The position numbers and the translations under genes are program-made. Under the pieces are notes generated by a model, which did no database searches, was not told the DNA's origin, and was given only the letters and a program-made list of their open reading frames with translations. Positions 1-8,327 of a stretch of 64,000 nt of DNA are shown here, piece after piece. The stretch's first letter is position 1. Every line of letters begins with the position of its first letter. The stretch is taken from positions 434,001 to 498,000 of the forward strand of contig NZ_JAHLQI010000001.1 in NCBI RefSeq assembly GCF_018918345.1, written 5' to 3'. The stretch is from Butyricicoccus intestinisimiae. Lineage in GTDB: Bacteria; Bacillota; Clostridia; Oscillospirales; Butyricicoccaceae.

Positions 1-250
1 AGCCATAGCCCGGATGAATGGCCTGTGCACCACAGCCCAGTGCGGTTTCGATAATATTATTGATATTGAGATAGCTTTCCTGCGGCTGCGCCGGTCCGAT
101 GCAGTATGCTTCATCGGCAATCTGCGCATGAAGCGACTCTTTGTCCGCTTCCGAGTACACCGCAACACTGATAATGCCAAGATCGCGGCAGGCGCGAATG
201 ACGCGCACGGCAATTTCGCCTCGATTGGCAACCAATACCTTTGTAAACAT
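1..250 (-). CDS. accC: Biotin carboxylase subunit of acetyl-CoA carboxylase, N-terminal part (cut by window edge)
   Basis: Reading leftwards from an ATG at 248-250 gives a protein starting [20 protein letters not shown], the classic start of biotin carboxylases, and continuing through [19 protein letters not shown] to AIHPGYG at the edge. About 83 residues are visible, so only the start of the pre-ATP-grasp domain is present. The enzyme carboxylates the biotin on AccB using ATP and bicarbonate, the first step of malonyl-CoA synthesis. It starts 2 bases after the fabZ stop codon and is the last visible gene of the fab/acc operon. accD and accA would be expected beyond the edge. Pyruvate carboxylase starts similarly, but the accB-fabZ context favours accC. 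Confidence 0.93.
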   Translation of the reverse strand, partial: MFTKVLVANRGEIAVRVIRACRDLGIISVAVYSEADKESLHAQIADEAYCIGPAQPQESYLNINNIIETALGCGAQAIHPGYG

Positions 251-252
251 AC

Positions 253-684
253 TCAATCTCCGATGGCACAGGTAAAGATACCCTGTGCAGCCTTTTCTTC
301 ACCGACCATCGCAACGCCTTCCGCCACAATCATCTTGCCGCGCTCTTTGATTACCTTGACATGCAACGTCAGCGTATCGCCCGGACGTACCATTCTGCGG
401 AACTTAATCTTGTCCCAAGATGCAAAGTAACCGGTCTTTCCGCGAAATTCTTCACGGGAGAGAATGGCGGTTGCACCGGTCTGTGCCAGTGCCTCGATGA
501 TAAATACGCCCGGCATCACCGGATTTCCCGGAAAATGTCCCTTGAAAAACAATTCGTCGCCGGTCACATGCTTGGTACCAGTAACCGTTCCCGCTTCGAT
601 ATCCATTTCTTCAATGGAATCGACCATCAGCATCGGATCTCTGTGCGGGATAATTTCTTTGATCTGTTCTATGTTCAGCTTCAT
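253..684 (-). CDS. fabZ: 3-hydroxyacyl-[acyl-carrier-protein] dehydratase FabZ
   Basis: 143-residue hotdog-fold dehydratase that removes water from 3-hydroxyacyl-ACP in each elongation cycle. The signature [10 protein letters not shown] is present with the catalytic His at residue 50, and the catalytic Glu (EALAQ) at residue 64. Length is normal for FabZ. I chose the ATG at 684 because GTGAGGAG lies five bases upstream; an earlier in-frame codon would overlap accB and has no ribosome binding site. It begins about 10 bases after the accB stop, inside the fab/acc operon. Confidence 0.96.
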   Translation of the reverse strand: MKLNIEQIKEIIPHRDPMLMVDSIEEMDIEAGTVTGTKHVTGDELFFKGHFPGNPVMPGVFIIEALAQTGATAILSREEFRGKTGYFASWDKIKFRRMVRPGDTLTLHVKVIKERGKMIVAEGVAMVGEEKAAQGIFTCAIGD

Positions 685-694
685 GAAATGCTCC

Positions 695-1144
695 TCACTC
701 AATGACAATCAGCGGCTGATGGTATTCTACCAGTTCGCCGTTTGTTACCAAAATTTTCTGCACCTTGCCGTCACACGGGCTCTCGATGGTGTTCATTGTC
801 TTCATCGCCTCGATGATGCACAGCGTCTGTCCCTTGGTCACGGTATCGCCGACAGAAACAATCGGCGGCTCCTCCGGTGCATTCGCCGCATAGAATGTGC
901 CAACCAGTGGTGCAGAGACAACCGTACCGGAATAGCTTTCTTCTTCCGGCTGCGCAGCACTTTCCTGTACCGCAGCCGGCGCCGCTGCCGGTGCTGCGGC
1001 GGTCGGAGCTACAGCCGCAGCCTCAACCGGTGTATTTTCTACTGTAATCGAGAAGTTCCCCTCGGTCACGGTAACCTTTGACAAGCCCTGCTCTGCGGCA
1101 TGGCGCATCAATTCGAATGTGAATTCCTGTAAAGCTCTATCCAT
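695..1144 (-). CDS. accB: Biotin carboxyl carrier protein of acetyl-CoA carboxylase
   Basis: 149-residue carrier subunit. The N-terminal helix (MDRALQEFTFELMRHA) is followed by an Ala/Pro-rich flexible linker at about residues 45-70. The C-terminal biotinyl domain carries EAMKTMN, whose Lys is biotinylated. AccC loads CO2 on the biotin and the carboxyltransferase subunits move it to acetyl-CoA. The ATG is preceded by GAGAGG, close to the fabF stop codon, so translation is probably coupled. The neighbours fabF and fabZ confirm a fatty-acid role rather than a decarboxylase biotin protein. Confidence 0.95.
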   Translation of the reverse strand: MDRALQEFTFELMRHAAEQGLSKVTVTEGNFSITVENTPVEAAAVAPTAAAPAAAPAAVQESAAQPEEESYSGTVVSAPLVGTFYAANAPEEPPIVSVGDTVTKGQTLCIIEAMKTMNTIESPCDGKVQKILVTNGELVEYHQPLIVIE

Positions 1145-1154
1145 TTACAGCCTC

Positions 1155-2390
1155 TCAATCCGTGTATTTTTTAATCAAAATTGTCGCATTATGTCCGCCA
1201 AATCCCAAGGAGTTGGAAATTGCCGCGCGCACTTCTTTTTCTACCATCTGATTCGGCACATAATTCAAATCGCACGCCTCATCCGGCTGCTCATAATGAA
1301 TCGTCGGCGGAATCTTATCGTTCTGTACAGCCAATGCACAGGCAATTGCCTCAATCGCGCCTGCTGCGCCGAGCAAATGACCCGTCATAGATTTGGTGGA
1401 AGAAATGGCAACGTTGTTTGCCTGCTCGCCAAATGCCAGCTTGATGGCGTTGGTCTCGCACGCATCATTGACCGGCGTAGACGTGCCGTGTGCATTGATG
1501 TAGTCTACATCAGCCGGCGTCAAACCGCCGTCCTCGATAGCCATCTGCATCGCACGCATCGGGCCTTCTCCGGTCGGGTCCGGACTGGTGATGTGATATG
1601 CATCACTAGTCGTGCCGTAGCCTGCAACCTCTGCCAAAATCTTTGCGCCGCGCGCCTTTGCGTGAGACAGGCTTTCCAGAACCAGAACGCCTGCGCCCTC
1701 GCCCATGATAAAGCCGTTGCGGCGCGCATCAAACGGACAGCATGCCTGCTCCGGATCTTCCGTGCCGCTCAGCGCATGCATGTTGGAGAAACCAGCGACT
1801 GCAATCGGTGCAATCGCCGCCTCTGCGCCGCCGACAACTGCGATGTCCAGATAGCCATGACGAATGGCGCGCATACCCTCGCCGACAGCGTGGGTGCCGG
1901 ATGCACAGGCGCTGACCGGTGCAAAGCTGGAACCCTTGAGTCCAAAACGCATAGAAACGTGTGCCGTTGCCATGTTGCCGATAATCATCGGAATGCAAAA
2001 CGGAGAAACGCGGTTCGGACCGCGGTCAATCATCTTGACCTGCTCCTGTCCCAGCGTCATGATGCCGCCGATACCGGAAGCCATCAGCGTGCCGGCACGA
2101 AACGGGTCGAAGTTGCCTTCCGTCAAGCCGGACTGCTTGATCGCTTCTTCTGCGGCTACCATTGCAAACTGGCAGTACAGATCCATGTGACGTGCCTCGC
2201 GCTTTTCAATGACAGCAGACGGATCGAAATTCTTGACCTCTGCTGCAACGCTGGCCTTGTAACCGGAAGCGTCAAAACGCGTAATCGGCGCCACGCCGTT
2301 TTTGCCGCTCTGCAGACCTTCCCAGTATTCATTTACGGTATTTCCGATTGGTGTCACTGCGCCCATGCCGGTGATGACAACACGTTCCAT
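1155..2390 (-). CDS. fabF: 3-oxoacyl-ACP synthase II (beta-ketoacyl-ACP synthase FabF)
   Basis: 411-residue condensing enzyme that extends acyl-ACP with malonyl-ACP. It begins MERVVITGMGAVTPIGN. The active-site Cys is residue 162 (VSACASG), and the two catalytic His residues lie in NAHGTSTP and TGHLLGAAG, giving the Cys-His-His triad of elongating synthases. The ATG at 2388-2390 has AAGGAGGA five bases upstream. In many Firmicutes acpP sits just before fabF, but here fabG precedes fabF with a gap of only about 30 bases, so no carrier-protein gene fits. Confidence 0.97.
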   Translation of the reverse strand: MERVVITGMGAVTPIGNTVNEYWEGLQSGKNGVAPITRFDASGYKASVAAEVKNFDPSAVIEKREARHMDLYCQFAMVAAEEAIKQSGLTEGNFDPFRAGTLMASGIGGIMTLGQEQVKMIDRGPNRVSPFCIPMIIGNMATAHVSMRFGLKGSSFAPVSACASGTHAVGEGMRAIRHGYLDIAVVGGAEAAIAPIAVAGFSNMHALSGTEDPEQACCPFDARRNGFIMGEGAGVLVLESLSHAKARGAKILAEVAGYGTTSDAYHITSPDPTGEGPMRAMQMAIEDGGLTPADVDYINAHGTSTPVNDACETNAIKLAFGEQANNVAISSTKSMTGHLLGAAGAIEAIACALAVQNDKIPPTIHYEQPDEACDLNYVPNQMVEKEVRAAISNSLGFGGHNATILIKKYTD

Positions 2391-2419
2391 ATTGTTCCTC
2401 CTTGTCTTACAGCCGGCGC

Positions 2420-3151
2420 TCACAGTGCCGTACTGCCGTCTACGGACAGAACCTGTCCGGTAATATACGATGCCTTATCGGACGCCAGAAAAGCGACTGC
2501 CTCTGCAATTTCTTCCGGCTTGCCGAATCGTCCCAATGCAATGCGGGATTTGGCGTTTTCTTTGATTTCATCGGACAGAGCATCCGTCATATCCGTCTGA
2601 ATGAAGCCTGGAGCAACTGCATTGACGCGAATGCCGCGGCTGCCCAGCTCCTTGGCTGCTGTCTTGGTCAGTCCAATGACGCCCGCCTTTGCCGCCGTGT
2701 AGTTTGCCTGACCAAAGTTGCCGTGCAGACCGGAAATGGATGTGATATTTACAATGCTTCCGGCCTTTTTGCGCATCATCTGTGCGCCGATTGCACTTGT
2801 CATATAAAAAACGCTGTTCAGGTTGGCTTGGATTACTTCGTTCCATTTTTCTGCGCCCAGACGAATCATCAGACCATCGCGCGTGATGCCTGCATTGTTG
2901 ACCAATACATCCGGCACACCGATTTCCGCCTTAATCTTCTTTGCGGCTTCCTGACAAGCGTTGGAATCGGATACATCCCAAGCCATCGGATATGCCTGTA
3001 CGCCCAATGCACGGCATTCCTCTGCAACAGCTTCTGCCTTCGCTACGTTGGACACACAGTTGATGACAACATCATAGCCCTCTGCTGCCAGCTTTTTGAC
3101 GATGGCAGCGCCGATTCCACGGGATCCGCCCGTAACAATTGCAAGACTCAT
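2420..3151 (-). CDS. fabG: 3-oxoacyl-ACP reductase FabG
   Basis: 243-residue short-chain dehydrogenase that reduces 3-oxoacyl-ACP with NADPH. The glycine-rich cofactor motif TGGSRGIG is at residues 7-14. NNAG, the catalytic Ser (ITSISG) and the YTAAK pair follow, and the C-terminus GQVLSVDGSTAL is typical of FabG. GGAGG precedes the ATG by five bases. It lies between fabK and fabF in the fatty-acid operon, which supports FabG over other short-chain dehydrogenases. Confidence 0.96.
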   Translation of the reverse strand: MSLAIVTGGSRGIGAAIVKKLAAEGYDVVINCVSNVAKAEAVAEECRALGVQAYPMAWDVSDSNACQEAAKKIKAEIGVPDVLVNNAGITRDGLMIRLGAEKWNEVIQANLNSVFYMTSAIGAQMMRKKAGSIVNITSISGLHGNFGQANYTAAKAGVIGLTKTAAKELGSRGIRVNAVAPGFIQTDMTDALSDEIKENAKSRIALGRFGKPEEIAEAVAFLASDKASYITGQVLSVDGSTAL

Positions 3152-3164
3152 TGATTTCCTCCGT

Positions 3165-4109
3165 TTATATCAGAGCAGCAGCACCGCGCAGGCGCTTTTC
3201 TGCATCTTCTACCATGTTTTGAATAATCATATGACAGGTGGACGGTTCATTGACCAGACCTGCGATCTGACCCGACATAAATGTACCTTCTTGGAAATTG
3301 CCGTCTTGTACTGCCTTGCGCAGAGAACCTGCCGTCATGGCTTCAATTTCCTCCAGCGTGCGCGTCTCGATATGTCCTTCCATCTGCAACAATTTTCTGG
3401 AAAGCGGTGTCTTGAGCGAGCGCACCGGATGACCGGACGCCTTGCCGGTGACAACAGTAGAAATATCACCAGCCTTAAACACCAAATCTTTGTATTTCTG
3501 AGAAATATGGCATTCCTCTGCGGACAGAAATACCGTTCCGCACTGTACGCCTTCCGCGCCGAGCATGCGAACCGCTGCCAGTCCGCGGCCGTCTGCGATG
3601 CCGCCCGCCGCAATAACCGGAATGTTTACCGCATCCACAACCTGCGGCAACAGAGCCATCGTCGTCGTCTCACCAATGTGTCCGCCGGACTCCATACCCT
3701 CTGCAATGACTGCATCGACGCCCAGACGCTCCATGCGGCGCGCCAGCGCAACAGAAGCGACAACCGGAATCACTGCCGTGCCCGCTTGCTTCCACTGCTG
3801 GATATACTTAGAAGGAGAGCCTGCGCCGGTCGTGACAACCGGAATTTTTTCGTCAATCACAAGCTGTGCGACATCGTCCGCATTCGGGCTGAGCAGCATG
3901 ATATTGAGTGCAAACGGCTTGTCCGTCATGCTCTTTGCCTTTTTCACTTCTTCCCGGATCACTTCAATGGGTGCCGCGCCGCCCGCAATGACGCCGAGAC
4001 CACCTGCATTGGAGACAGAAGCGGCCAAATAGCCGTCTGCAATCCATGCCATCGCACCCTGAAACACAGGATATTCAATATGTAACTGTTCCGTAATTCT
4101 TGTACGCAT
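3165..4109 (-). CDS. fabK: Enoyl-ACP reductase II, FMN-dependent (FabK)
   Basis: 314-residue TIM-barrel flavoprotein of the FabK/nitronate monooxygenase family. It starts with TEQLHIEYPVFQGAMAWIA, and has GSPSKY, VIAEGMESGGHIGE, PVIAAGGIADG and GAEGVQCGTVFL, matching the FMN-phosphate and substrate regions of FabK. It catalyses the last step of each elongation cycle and makes the organism independent of the triclosan-sensitive FabI. Its position between fabH and fabG supports the specific call. The start has GGAAGGAG eight bases upstream and sits 13 bases after the fabH stop. Confidence 0.94.
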   Translation of the reverse strand: MRTRITEQLHIEYPVFQGAMAWIADGYLAASVSNAGGLGVIAGGAAPIEVIREEVKKAKSMTDKPFALNIMLLSPNADDVAQLVIDEKIPVVTTGAGSPSKYIQQWKQAGTAVIPVVASVALARRMERLGVDAVIAEGMESGGHIGETTTMALLPQVVDAVNIPVIAAGGIADGRGLAAVRMLGAEGVQCGTVFLSAEECHISQKYKDLVFKAGDISTVVTGKASGHPVRSLKTPLSRKLLQMEGHIETRTLEEIEAMTAGSLRKAVQDGNFQEGTFMSGQIAGLVNEPSTCHMIIQNMVEDAEKRLRGAAALI

Positions 4110-4122
4110 TTGCTTCTCCTTC

Positions 4123-5103
4123 CTACATTTGAATCAAAATGGCGCCATACGTCAAGCCGCCGCCAAAACCGACAAAAATTGCTGTTTGTCCCGGCAGCAG
4201 CAGACCGCCGCGCCGCATCTGATCCAAACAGATCGGAATCGAGGCGCTGGATGTGTTGCCTACCTTATCTATATTGCTGAAAATCTTTTCCATCGGTACG
4301 CCGTATCGACGGGAAACCATCTCCAAAATACGAGCATTTGCCTGATGCGGAACGACCCAGTCCACCTGACTCATGTCTATATCCGCTTTTTTGAGCACGC
4401 CGTCAATGGCACTTGGCACAGCCTTTGCTGTAAAACGAAAAACTGCGCGTCCGTCCATTTTCAAAAAGTCCATCTGCTGACGTCCCTGCTTGTGCAGCGT
4501 GTCACACGGGGTAAACGCCTGTGCGAGCAGCGCATCACCTTTATCGCCCTCCGCACGCATGAAAGAAGCACGAATGCCCTGCTGCGTATCGCTCCACTCA
4601 TATACCGCCGCACCTGCGCCGTCTCCGAATAAGCAGCACACCGTCCGGTCTGTATAATCCATAATCTGGCTCAGAACCTCAGCACAAACAACGAGTACCG
4701 CCTTGGCCTTTCCGCTCTTTAAGAAGCTGTCTGCCACATCCGACGCATAAACAAAGCCGGAGCAGGCGGCGGTGAGATCAAATGCAAATGCATTGTCTGC
4801 ACCGAGCGCAGCCTGAAGCCGGCAGCTCAGCGATGGTGTAAAACTGTCAGGTGTTACTGTGCAGGCAATAATAAGGTCTATGTCTCCTGGCAAACGACCG
4901 GAATCCGCCAAAGCCTGCTTCGCCGCAGGCAGTGCAATATCAAATACCGATTGATTTACGGCAATGCGTCTCTCATGAATGCCTGTATGCGAGACAATCC
5001 ACTCGTCCGTTGTATCAACCATCTGCGTCAGCATCTGATTTGTAAGACGAGTCTCCGGAAGGAAGCTGCCCGTTCCTGTTAAAATCGTGCCGATTACCGT
5101 CAC
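4123..5103 (-). CDS. fabH: 3-oxoacyl-ACP synthase III (FabH)
   Basis: 326-residue initiation condensing enzyme that joins an acyl-CoA starter to malonyl-ACP. The catalytic triad is visible as Cys114 (TAACSGF), His253 (PHQAN) and Asn283 (GNTSSA). The start is a GTG at 5103 preceded very closely by AGAAGGGA; no ATG fits the expected FabH N-terminus. It is the first gene of the leftward fab operon. About 70 bases of leader separate it from a consensus promoter that overlaps the divergent fabD promoter. The leader holds a small hairpin at 5120-5139 without a T-run. Confidence 0.95.
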   Translation of the reverse strand: MTVIGTILTGTGSFLPETRLTNQMLTQMVDTTDEWIVSHTGIHERRIAVNQSVFDIALPAAKQALADSGRLPGDIDLIIACTVTPDSFTPSLSCRLQAALGADNAFAFDLTAACSGFVYASDVADSFLKSGKAKAVLVVCAEVLSQIMDYTDRTVCCLFGDGAGAAVYEWSDTQQGIRASFMRAEGDKGDALLAQAFTPCDTLHKQGRQQMDFLKMDGRAVFRFTAKAVPSAIDGVLKKADIDMSQVDWVVPHQANARILEMVSRRYGVPMEKIFSNIDKVGNTSSASIPICLDQMRRGGLLLPGQTAIFVGFGGGLTYGAILIQM

Positions 5104-5160
5104 TTCCCTTCTGCCTGCCAGCCGTTTTTTCTCGGCTGAAAAGCATGTAAAATATTTAGA

Positions 5161-5210
5161 TTGACAAACTCAGTGGAGTTTATTATAATTGAGAGCACCC
5201 AAGTTGTCAA
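5161..5210. promoter_or_regulatory. Overlapping divergent promoters of fabD (+) and fabH (-) with a palindromic operator candidate
   Basis: Plus strand: TTGACA at 5161-5166, 17-base spacer, TATAAT at 5184-5189, reading into fabD. Minus strand: TTGACA (TGTCAA at 5205-5210), 17-base spacer, TATAAT (ATTATA at 5182-5187), reading into fabH. The two -10 boxes share ATTATAAT at 5182-5189. A perfect inverted repeat AAACTC-N4-GAGTTT occupies 5166-5181, within the fabD spacer and over the fabH start point. Both leaders would be about 70 bases. A bound regulator at the repeat could control both units; its identity is unknown. Confidence 0.85.
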
Positions 5211-5267
5211 TCATTTTCGGTCAAAATATCGAATAAAGCACATTTATTGGACAGGAGGTTGAATAAA

Positions 5268-6179
5268 ATGGAAGCAGTTGCATTGTTCCCCGGACAGGGC
5301 GCACAGTATCCCGGTATGGGGCAATCCATTTATGAAAACAGCGAGAGCGCACGGCAGATTTTTGAGCAGGCGAGCGAAATTTGCGGACATTCCATTTCGG
5401 ATCTGTGCTTCCACGGCACGAAGGAAGAGCTGTCCCGCACAGTAAACAGCCAGATTGCGATCTTTACGTGTTCCATGGCAGCTCTGCGCGCCCTGCAGGA
5501 GCGCGGACTGCAGGTACAGGCATGCGCCGGTTTTTCTCTGGGCGAGTATACCGCGCTCACCGCAGCCGGTATTCTGTCTCTCGAAGACGGTCTGCGTCTG
5601 GTGCGCCGCCGCGGCGAGCTGATGCAGGAAGCTGCGGACAGCACCGACGGCTGCATGGCGGCTGTGCTCGGCTTACAGGATGACGTGGTTGAAGCAATCT
5701 GCTCCGAGACCGCCGGTCTTGTTCTGCCTGTCAATTATAACTGTGACGGTCAGCTGGTCATTGCCGGTGAACGCGCCGCAGTAGAAGCTGCTGCGGCAGC
5801 CTGCAAGGAAGCAGGTGCACGCCGCGCCGTTCCGCTCGCCGTATCCGGCGGTTTCCACACCGGTTTGATGGCTCCGGCGGCTGCAAAACTGCGTGAATTT
5901 GCGCAGACGCTGACCTTCCGCACGCCCACACTGCCGATGTATACCAATGTAACCGGCGCGCTGCTGGATACCACGGATTATCCGGCACATCTGGAGCAGC
6001 ACATGATTTCTCCGGTTCGCTGGAAGCATCTCATTCACAACATGATCGCGGCAGGATACACGTCCGCACTGGAAATCGGCGTTGGAAAAACACTGACCGG
6101 ATTCTCGCGCAGAATTTCCAAAGAAATGACATGCAAAACCGTAGAAACTATGGAATCTGTCATTTCTGTCACGGAATAA
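5268..6179 (+). CDS. fabD: Malonyl-CoA:ACP transacylase FabD
   Basis: 303-residue enzyme that transfers malonyl groups from CoA to acyl carrier protein. It starts MEAVALFPGQGAQYPGMG, with the nucleophile Ser90 in GFSLGEY and the active-site His in SGGFHTGLM. The ATG at 5268 follows AGGAGG with an eight-base gap. Unlike the common arrangement inside the fab operon, it stands alone on the opposite strand and ends at its own hairpin terminator. Expression is probably balanced with the rest of the pathway through the shared divergent control region. Confidence 0.96.
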   Translation: MEAVALFPGQGAQYPGMGQSIYENSESARQIFEQASEICGHSISDLCFHGTKEELSRTVNSQIAIFTCSMAALRALQERGLQVQACAGFSLGEYTALTAAGILSLEDGLRLVRRRGELMQEAADSTDGCMAAVLGLQDDVVEAICSETAGLVLPVNYNCDGQLVIAGERAAVEAAAAACKEAGARRAVPLAVSGGFHTGLMAPAAAKLREFAQTLTFRTPTLPMYTNVTGALLDTTDYPAHLEQHMISPVRWKHLIHNMIAAGYTSALEIGVGKTLTGFSRRISKEMTCKTVETMESVISVTE

Positions 6180-6221
6180 TAGAATCTGTTTGACTATTGC
6201 ACAAAAAATGGATATACTTAA

Positions 6222-6256
6222 GAAACGGCGGATATTCTCTCCCGCCGTTTCTTTTT
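6222..6256 (+). terminator. Rho-independent terminator of fabD
   Basis: GAAACGGCGG (6222-6231) pairs with CCGCCGTTTC (6242-6251) around a 10-base loop, followed by five T. It ends fabD transcription 40 bases after the stop and lies upstream of the helicase start. Confidence 0.88.
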
Positions 6257-6294
6257 ATGCATTGATTTTTTTGAATCCGATTAGGAGGAAGATT

Positions 6295-8151
6295 TTGTCT
6301 AACGAACTGAACGAGAAGATAGAAATTACCGAAGAACCAACTGTCAGCTTTGAGGAAATGGGACTGTCCGAACCGATCCTGCGTGCCATTCACGATATGG
6401 AATTTTCTCAGCCGACGGAAATTCAGGCGCGTGCGATTCCGGCTGTCATGTCGGGCAGAGATATCATTGGCCGTTCGCACACCGGCACCGGAAAGACCAT
6501 GGCATTTGGCGTGCCGGCTGTTGAATACTGCATCCGCAATCCAGAGTGCCGCGACACCATGGTTCTCGTCCTGTGTCCGACGCGCGAGCTTGCCATGCAG
6601 GCATGTGACGAGGTGCGAAAGCTGACTCGATACACCCATGGCATCCGCGCCGTTCCGGTATACGGCGGTCAGCCGATTCAGAACCAGATTCCGCAGCTGC
6701 GCCGCGGTGCGGAAATCGTAATCGGCACGCCGGGCCGTGTCATGGATCACATCCATCGTCATACACTCAAGCTGGACCATCTGGCAGCCATCGTACTGGA
6801 TGAGGCGGATGAAATGCTCAACATGGGCTTCCGCGAGGACATTGAGAGCATTCTGTCCTTTGTTCCGGGCGAGCATCAGACCCTGCTGTTCTCTGCGACC
6901 ATGCCGCAGGCGATTCTGGACATCACAGACCAGTACCAGAACGACCCGCTGCTCATTGAGACCAAGTCCGGACCGGAACGCACCATGGACACCATTGAGC
7001 AGTATTATTATGAAGTTCCGCTCGGCAGCAAGATGGACGCGCTGGGTCTGCTTCTTCACACCCATCAGCCAAAGCTCGCCATCATTTTCTGCAACACAAA
7101 GAAAATGGTAGAGGAGCTGAATCGCTATCTGGCAGAACACGGTTTCCACTGCTCTATGCTGCACGGTGATATGCAGCAGGAAGCCCGCACCTCTGTCATG
7201 AACACGTTCCGTTCCGGCCGCACACCGATTCTTATCGCAACCGATGTGGCTGCCCGCGGCATTGACGTGGACGATGTGGACGCAGTTTACAATTTTGATA
7301 TTCCGCAGGATTACGAATACTACATTCATCGCATCGGCAGAACCGGCCGTGCAGGCCGCTCCGGCAAGGCGTACACGCTCGCTGCCGGCCGCCGTCAGGT
7401 ATTTCAGGTGCGCGATATTTCCCGCTTTATCGGTGCAAAAATTGAAAATACGCCGCTGCCATGCACGCAGGATATCATTGACCGCAAGCAGGAAGAGCTG
7501 CTCGCAGAAGCGCGCCGCCAGATTGCAAAGACCAGTGAAAATTCCGCCTGCAATCCGATGATTAAAAAGCTCATCGAGGAGGGATGCAGTCCGGAATGGC
7601 TGGCAGAATGCCTGATGGAAATGCTGCTTCGCCGCGAGATGATGGACATTCCGGTGCTTACCATGCCGAAGCCGGTCAACGGCAAGCAGAGCGGCAGCCC
7701 GCTGCCGCCTCCGCCGGAAGGCTATGTTCGCCTGCGCTTCAGCGTGGGACGCTATCAGCGCGTGGCACCGAACCATATTGTCTCCGCGATTGCGACAGAA
7801 ACCCGCATTCCGGGCAAGCAGATTCAGAAAATTTACTGCTATGGCGAATACAGCTTGGTGGAAGTGCCGAGCAAATATAAAAACGTCATCATCCAGAAGC
7901 TGTCCGGCAAAAAAATCGGCGGTCACGTCACGGATGTCCGTCTGTATGACCACAAGAATCCGAAGTCCTCTGCAAGAAACGCTGCAAAGCACGGAAAACC
8001 GTCAGAAAACAGAGACAATCGCGGCCAATCCCGCACTCATGTGCGCAACGGCAGAAAATCGTCCGGCGGCAATCGTCCTCCGGTAGCTGAGCGCCGCCGC
8101 CGCGTTGCCCGCGAACACGCCCGCAGAAAAAGCGGACGTCATGGTGAATAA
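6295..8151 (+). CDS. DEAD-box ATP-dependent RNA helicase with DbpA-like RNA-binding domain
   Basis: 618-residue RNA helicase. The N-terminal core has a Q motif (FSQPTEIQARAIP), Walker A SHTGTGKT, PTRELAMQ, DEAD (VLDEADEM) and SAT (FSATMP). The second RecA domain has HRIGRTGRAG. Near residues 470-550 there is a DbpA-type RNA-binding domain (RLRFSVGRYQRV onwards), then a basic Arg/Gly/Lys-rich tail. It resembles CshA/DeaD proteins of ribosome assembly and RNA decay. I chose the TTG at 6295 because AGGAGG lies six bases upstream; a longer reading would run through the fabD terminator. It is probably monocistronic. Confidence 0.93.
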   Translation: MSNELNEKIEITEEPTVSFEEMGLSEPILRAIHDMEFSQPTEIQARAIPAVMSGRDIIGRSHTGTGKTMAFGVPAVEYCIRNPECRDTMVLVLCPTRELAMQACDEVRKLTRYTHGIRAVPVYGGQPIQNQIPQLRRGAEIVIGTPGRVMDHIHRHTLKLDHLAAIVLDEADEMLNMGFREDIESILSFVPGEHQTLLFSATMPQAILDITDQYQNDPLLIETKSGPERTMDTIEQYYYEVPLGSKMDALGLLLHTHQPKLAIIFCNTKKMVEELNRYLAEHGFHCSMLHGDMQQEARTSVMNTFRSGRTPILIATDVAARGIDVDDVDAVYNFDIPQDYEYYIHRIGRTGRAGRSGKAYTLAAGRRQVFQVRDISRFIGAKIENTPLPCTQDIIDRKQEELLAEARRQIAKTSENSACNPMIKKLIEEGCSPEWLAECLMEMLLRREMMDIPVLTMPKPVNGKQSGSPLPPPPEGYVRLRFSVGRYQRVAPNHIVSAIATETRIPGKQIQKIYCYGEYSLVEVPSKYKNVIIQKLSGKKIGGHVTDVRLYDHKNPKSSARNAAKHGKPSENRDNRGQSRTHVRNGRKSSGGNRPPVAERRRRVAREHARRKSGRHGE

Positions 8152-8202
8152 CACAAAAATCGTTCTACAATACCGTCTTTGTTCCGGCAAAGAGCTTCTT
8201 AG

Positions 8203-8241
8203 AAACGCCCAAAACTGCGCGCAGTTTTGGGCGTTTTCTTT
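8203..8241 (+). terminator. Terminator after the DEAD-box helicase
   Basis: Perfect 17-base palindromic stem, 8203-8219 against 8220-8236, ending in a T-rich stretch (TTTTCTTTTC). Because the palindrome has no spacer, a few central bases must form the loop. Confidence 0.8.
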
Positions 8242-8260
8242 TCCCGACACAAAATAAGGC

Positions 8261-8289
8261 TTGTTCTTTTGTCTATTTTCCACTATAAT
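8261..8289 (+). promoter_or_regulatory. Promoter of the Ser/Tyr-repeat protein cassette
   Basis: TTGTTC at 8261-8266, 17 bases, then a perfect TATAAT at 8284-8289, about 39 bases before the ATG at 8328. With the terminator at 8203-8241 this makes the following two genes an independent unit. Confidence 0.7.
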
Positions 8290-8327
8290 GAAACAGTAGT
8301 CTTTTCACAAACAAAGGGGGTTCTGAC

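Noticed and set aside
1119-2600. 493-codon open frame on the plus strand opposite fabF and fabG
   Set aside because: It lies antisense to two clear genes, is rich in Cys, Arg and His, has no domain and no ribosome binding site; it is a shadow of codon bias.
6169-7992. 607-codon open frame on the minus strand opposite the DEAD-box helicase
   Set aside because: Antisense shadow; the plus-strand protein has every helicase motif.
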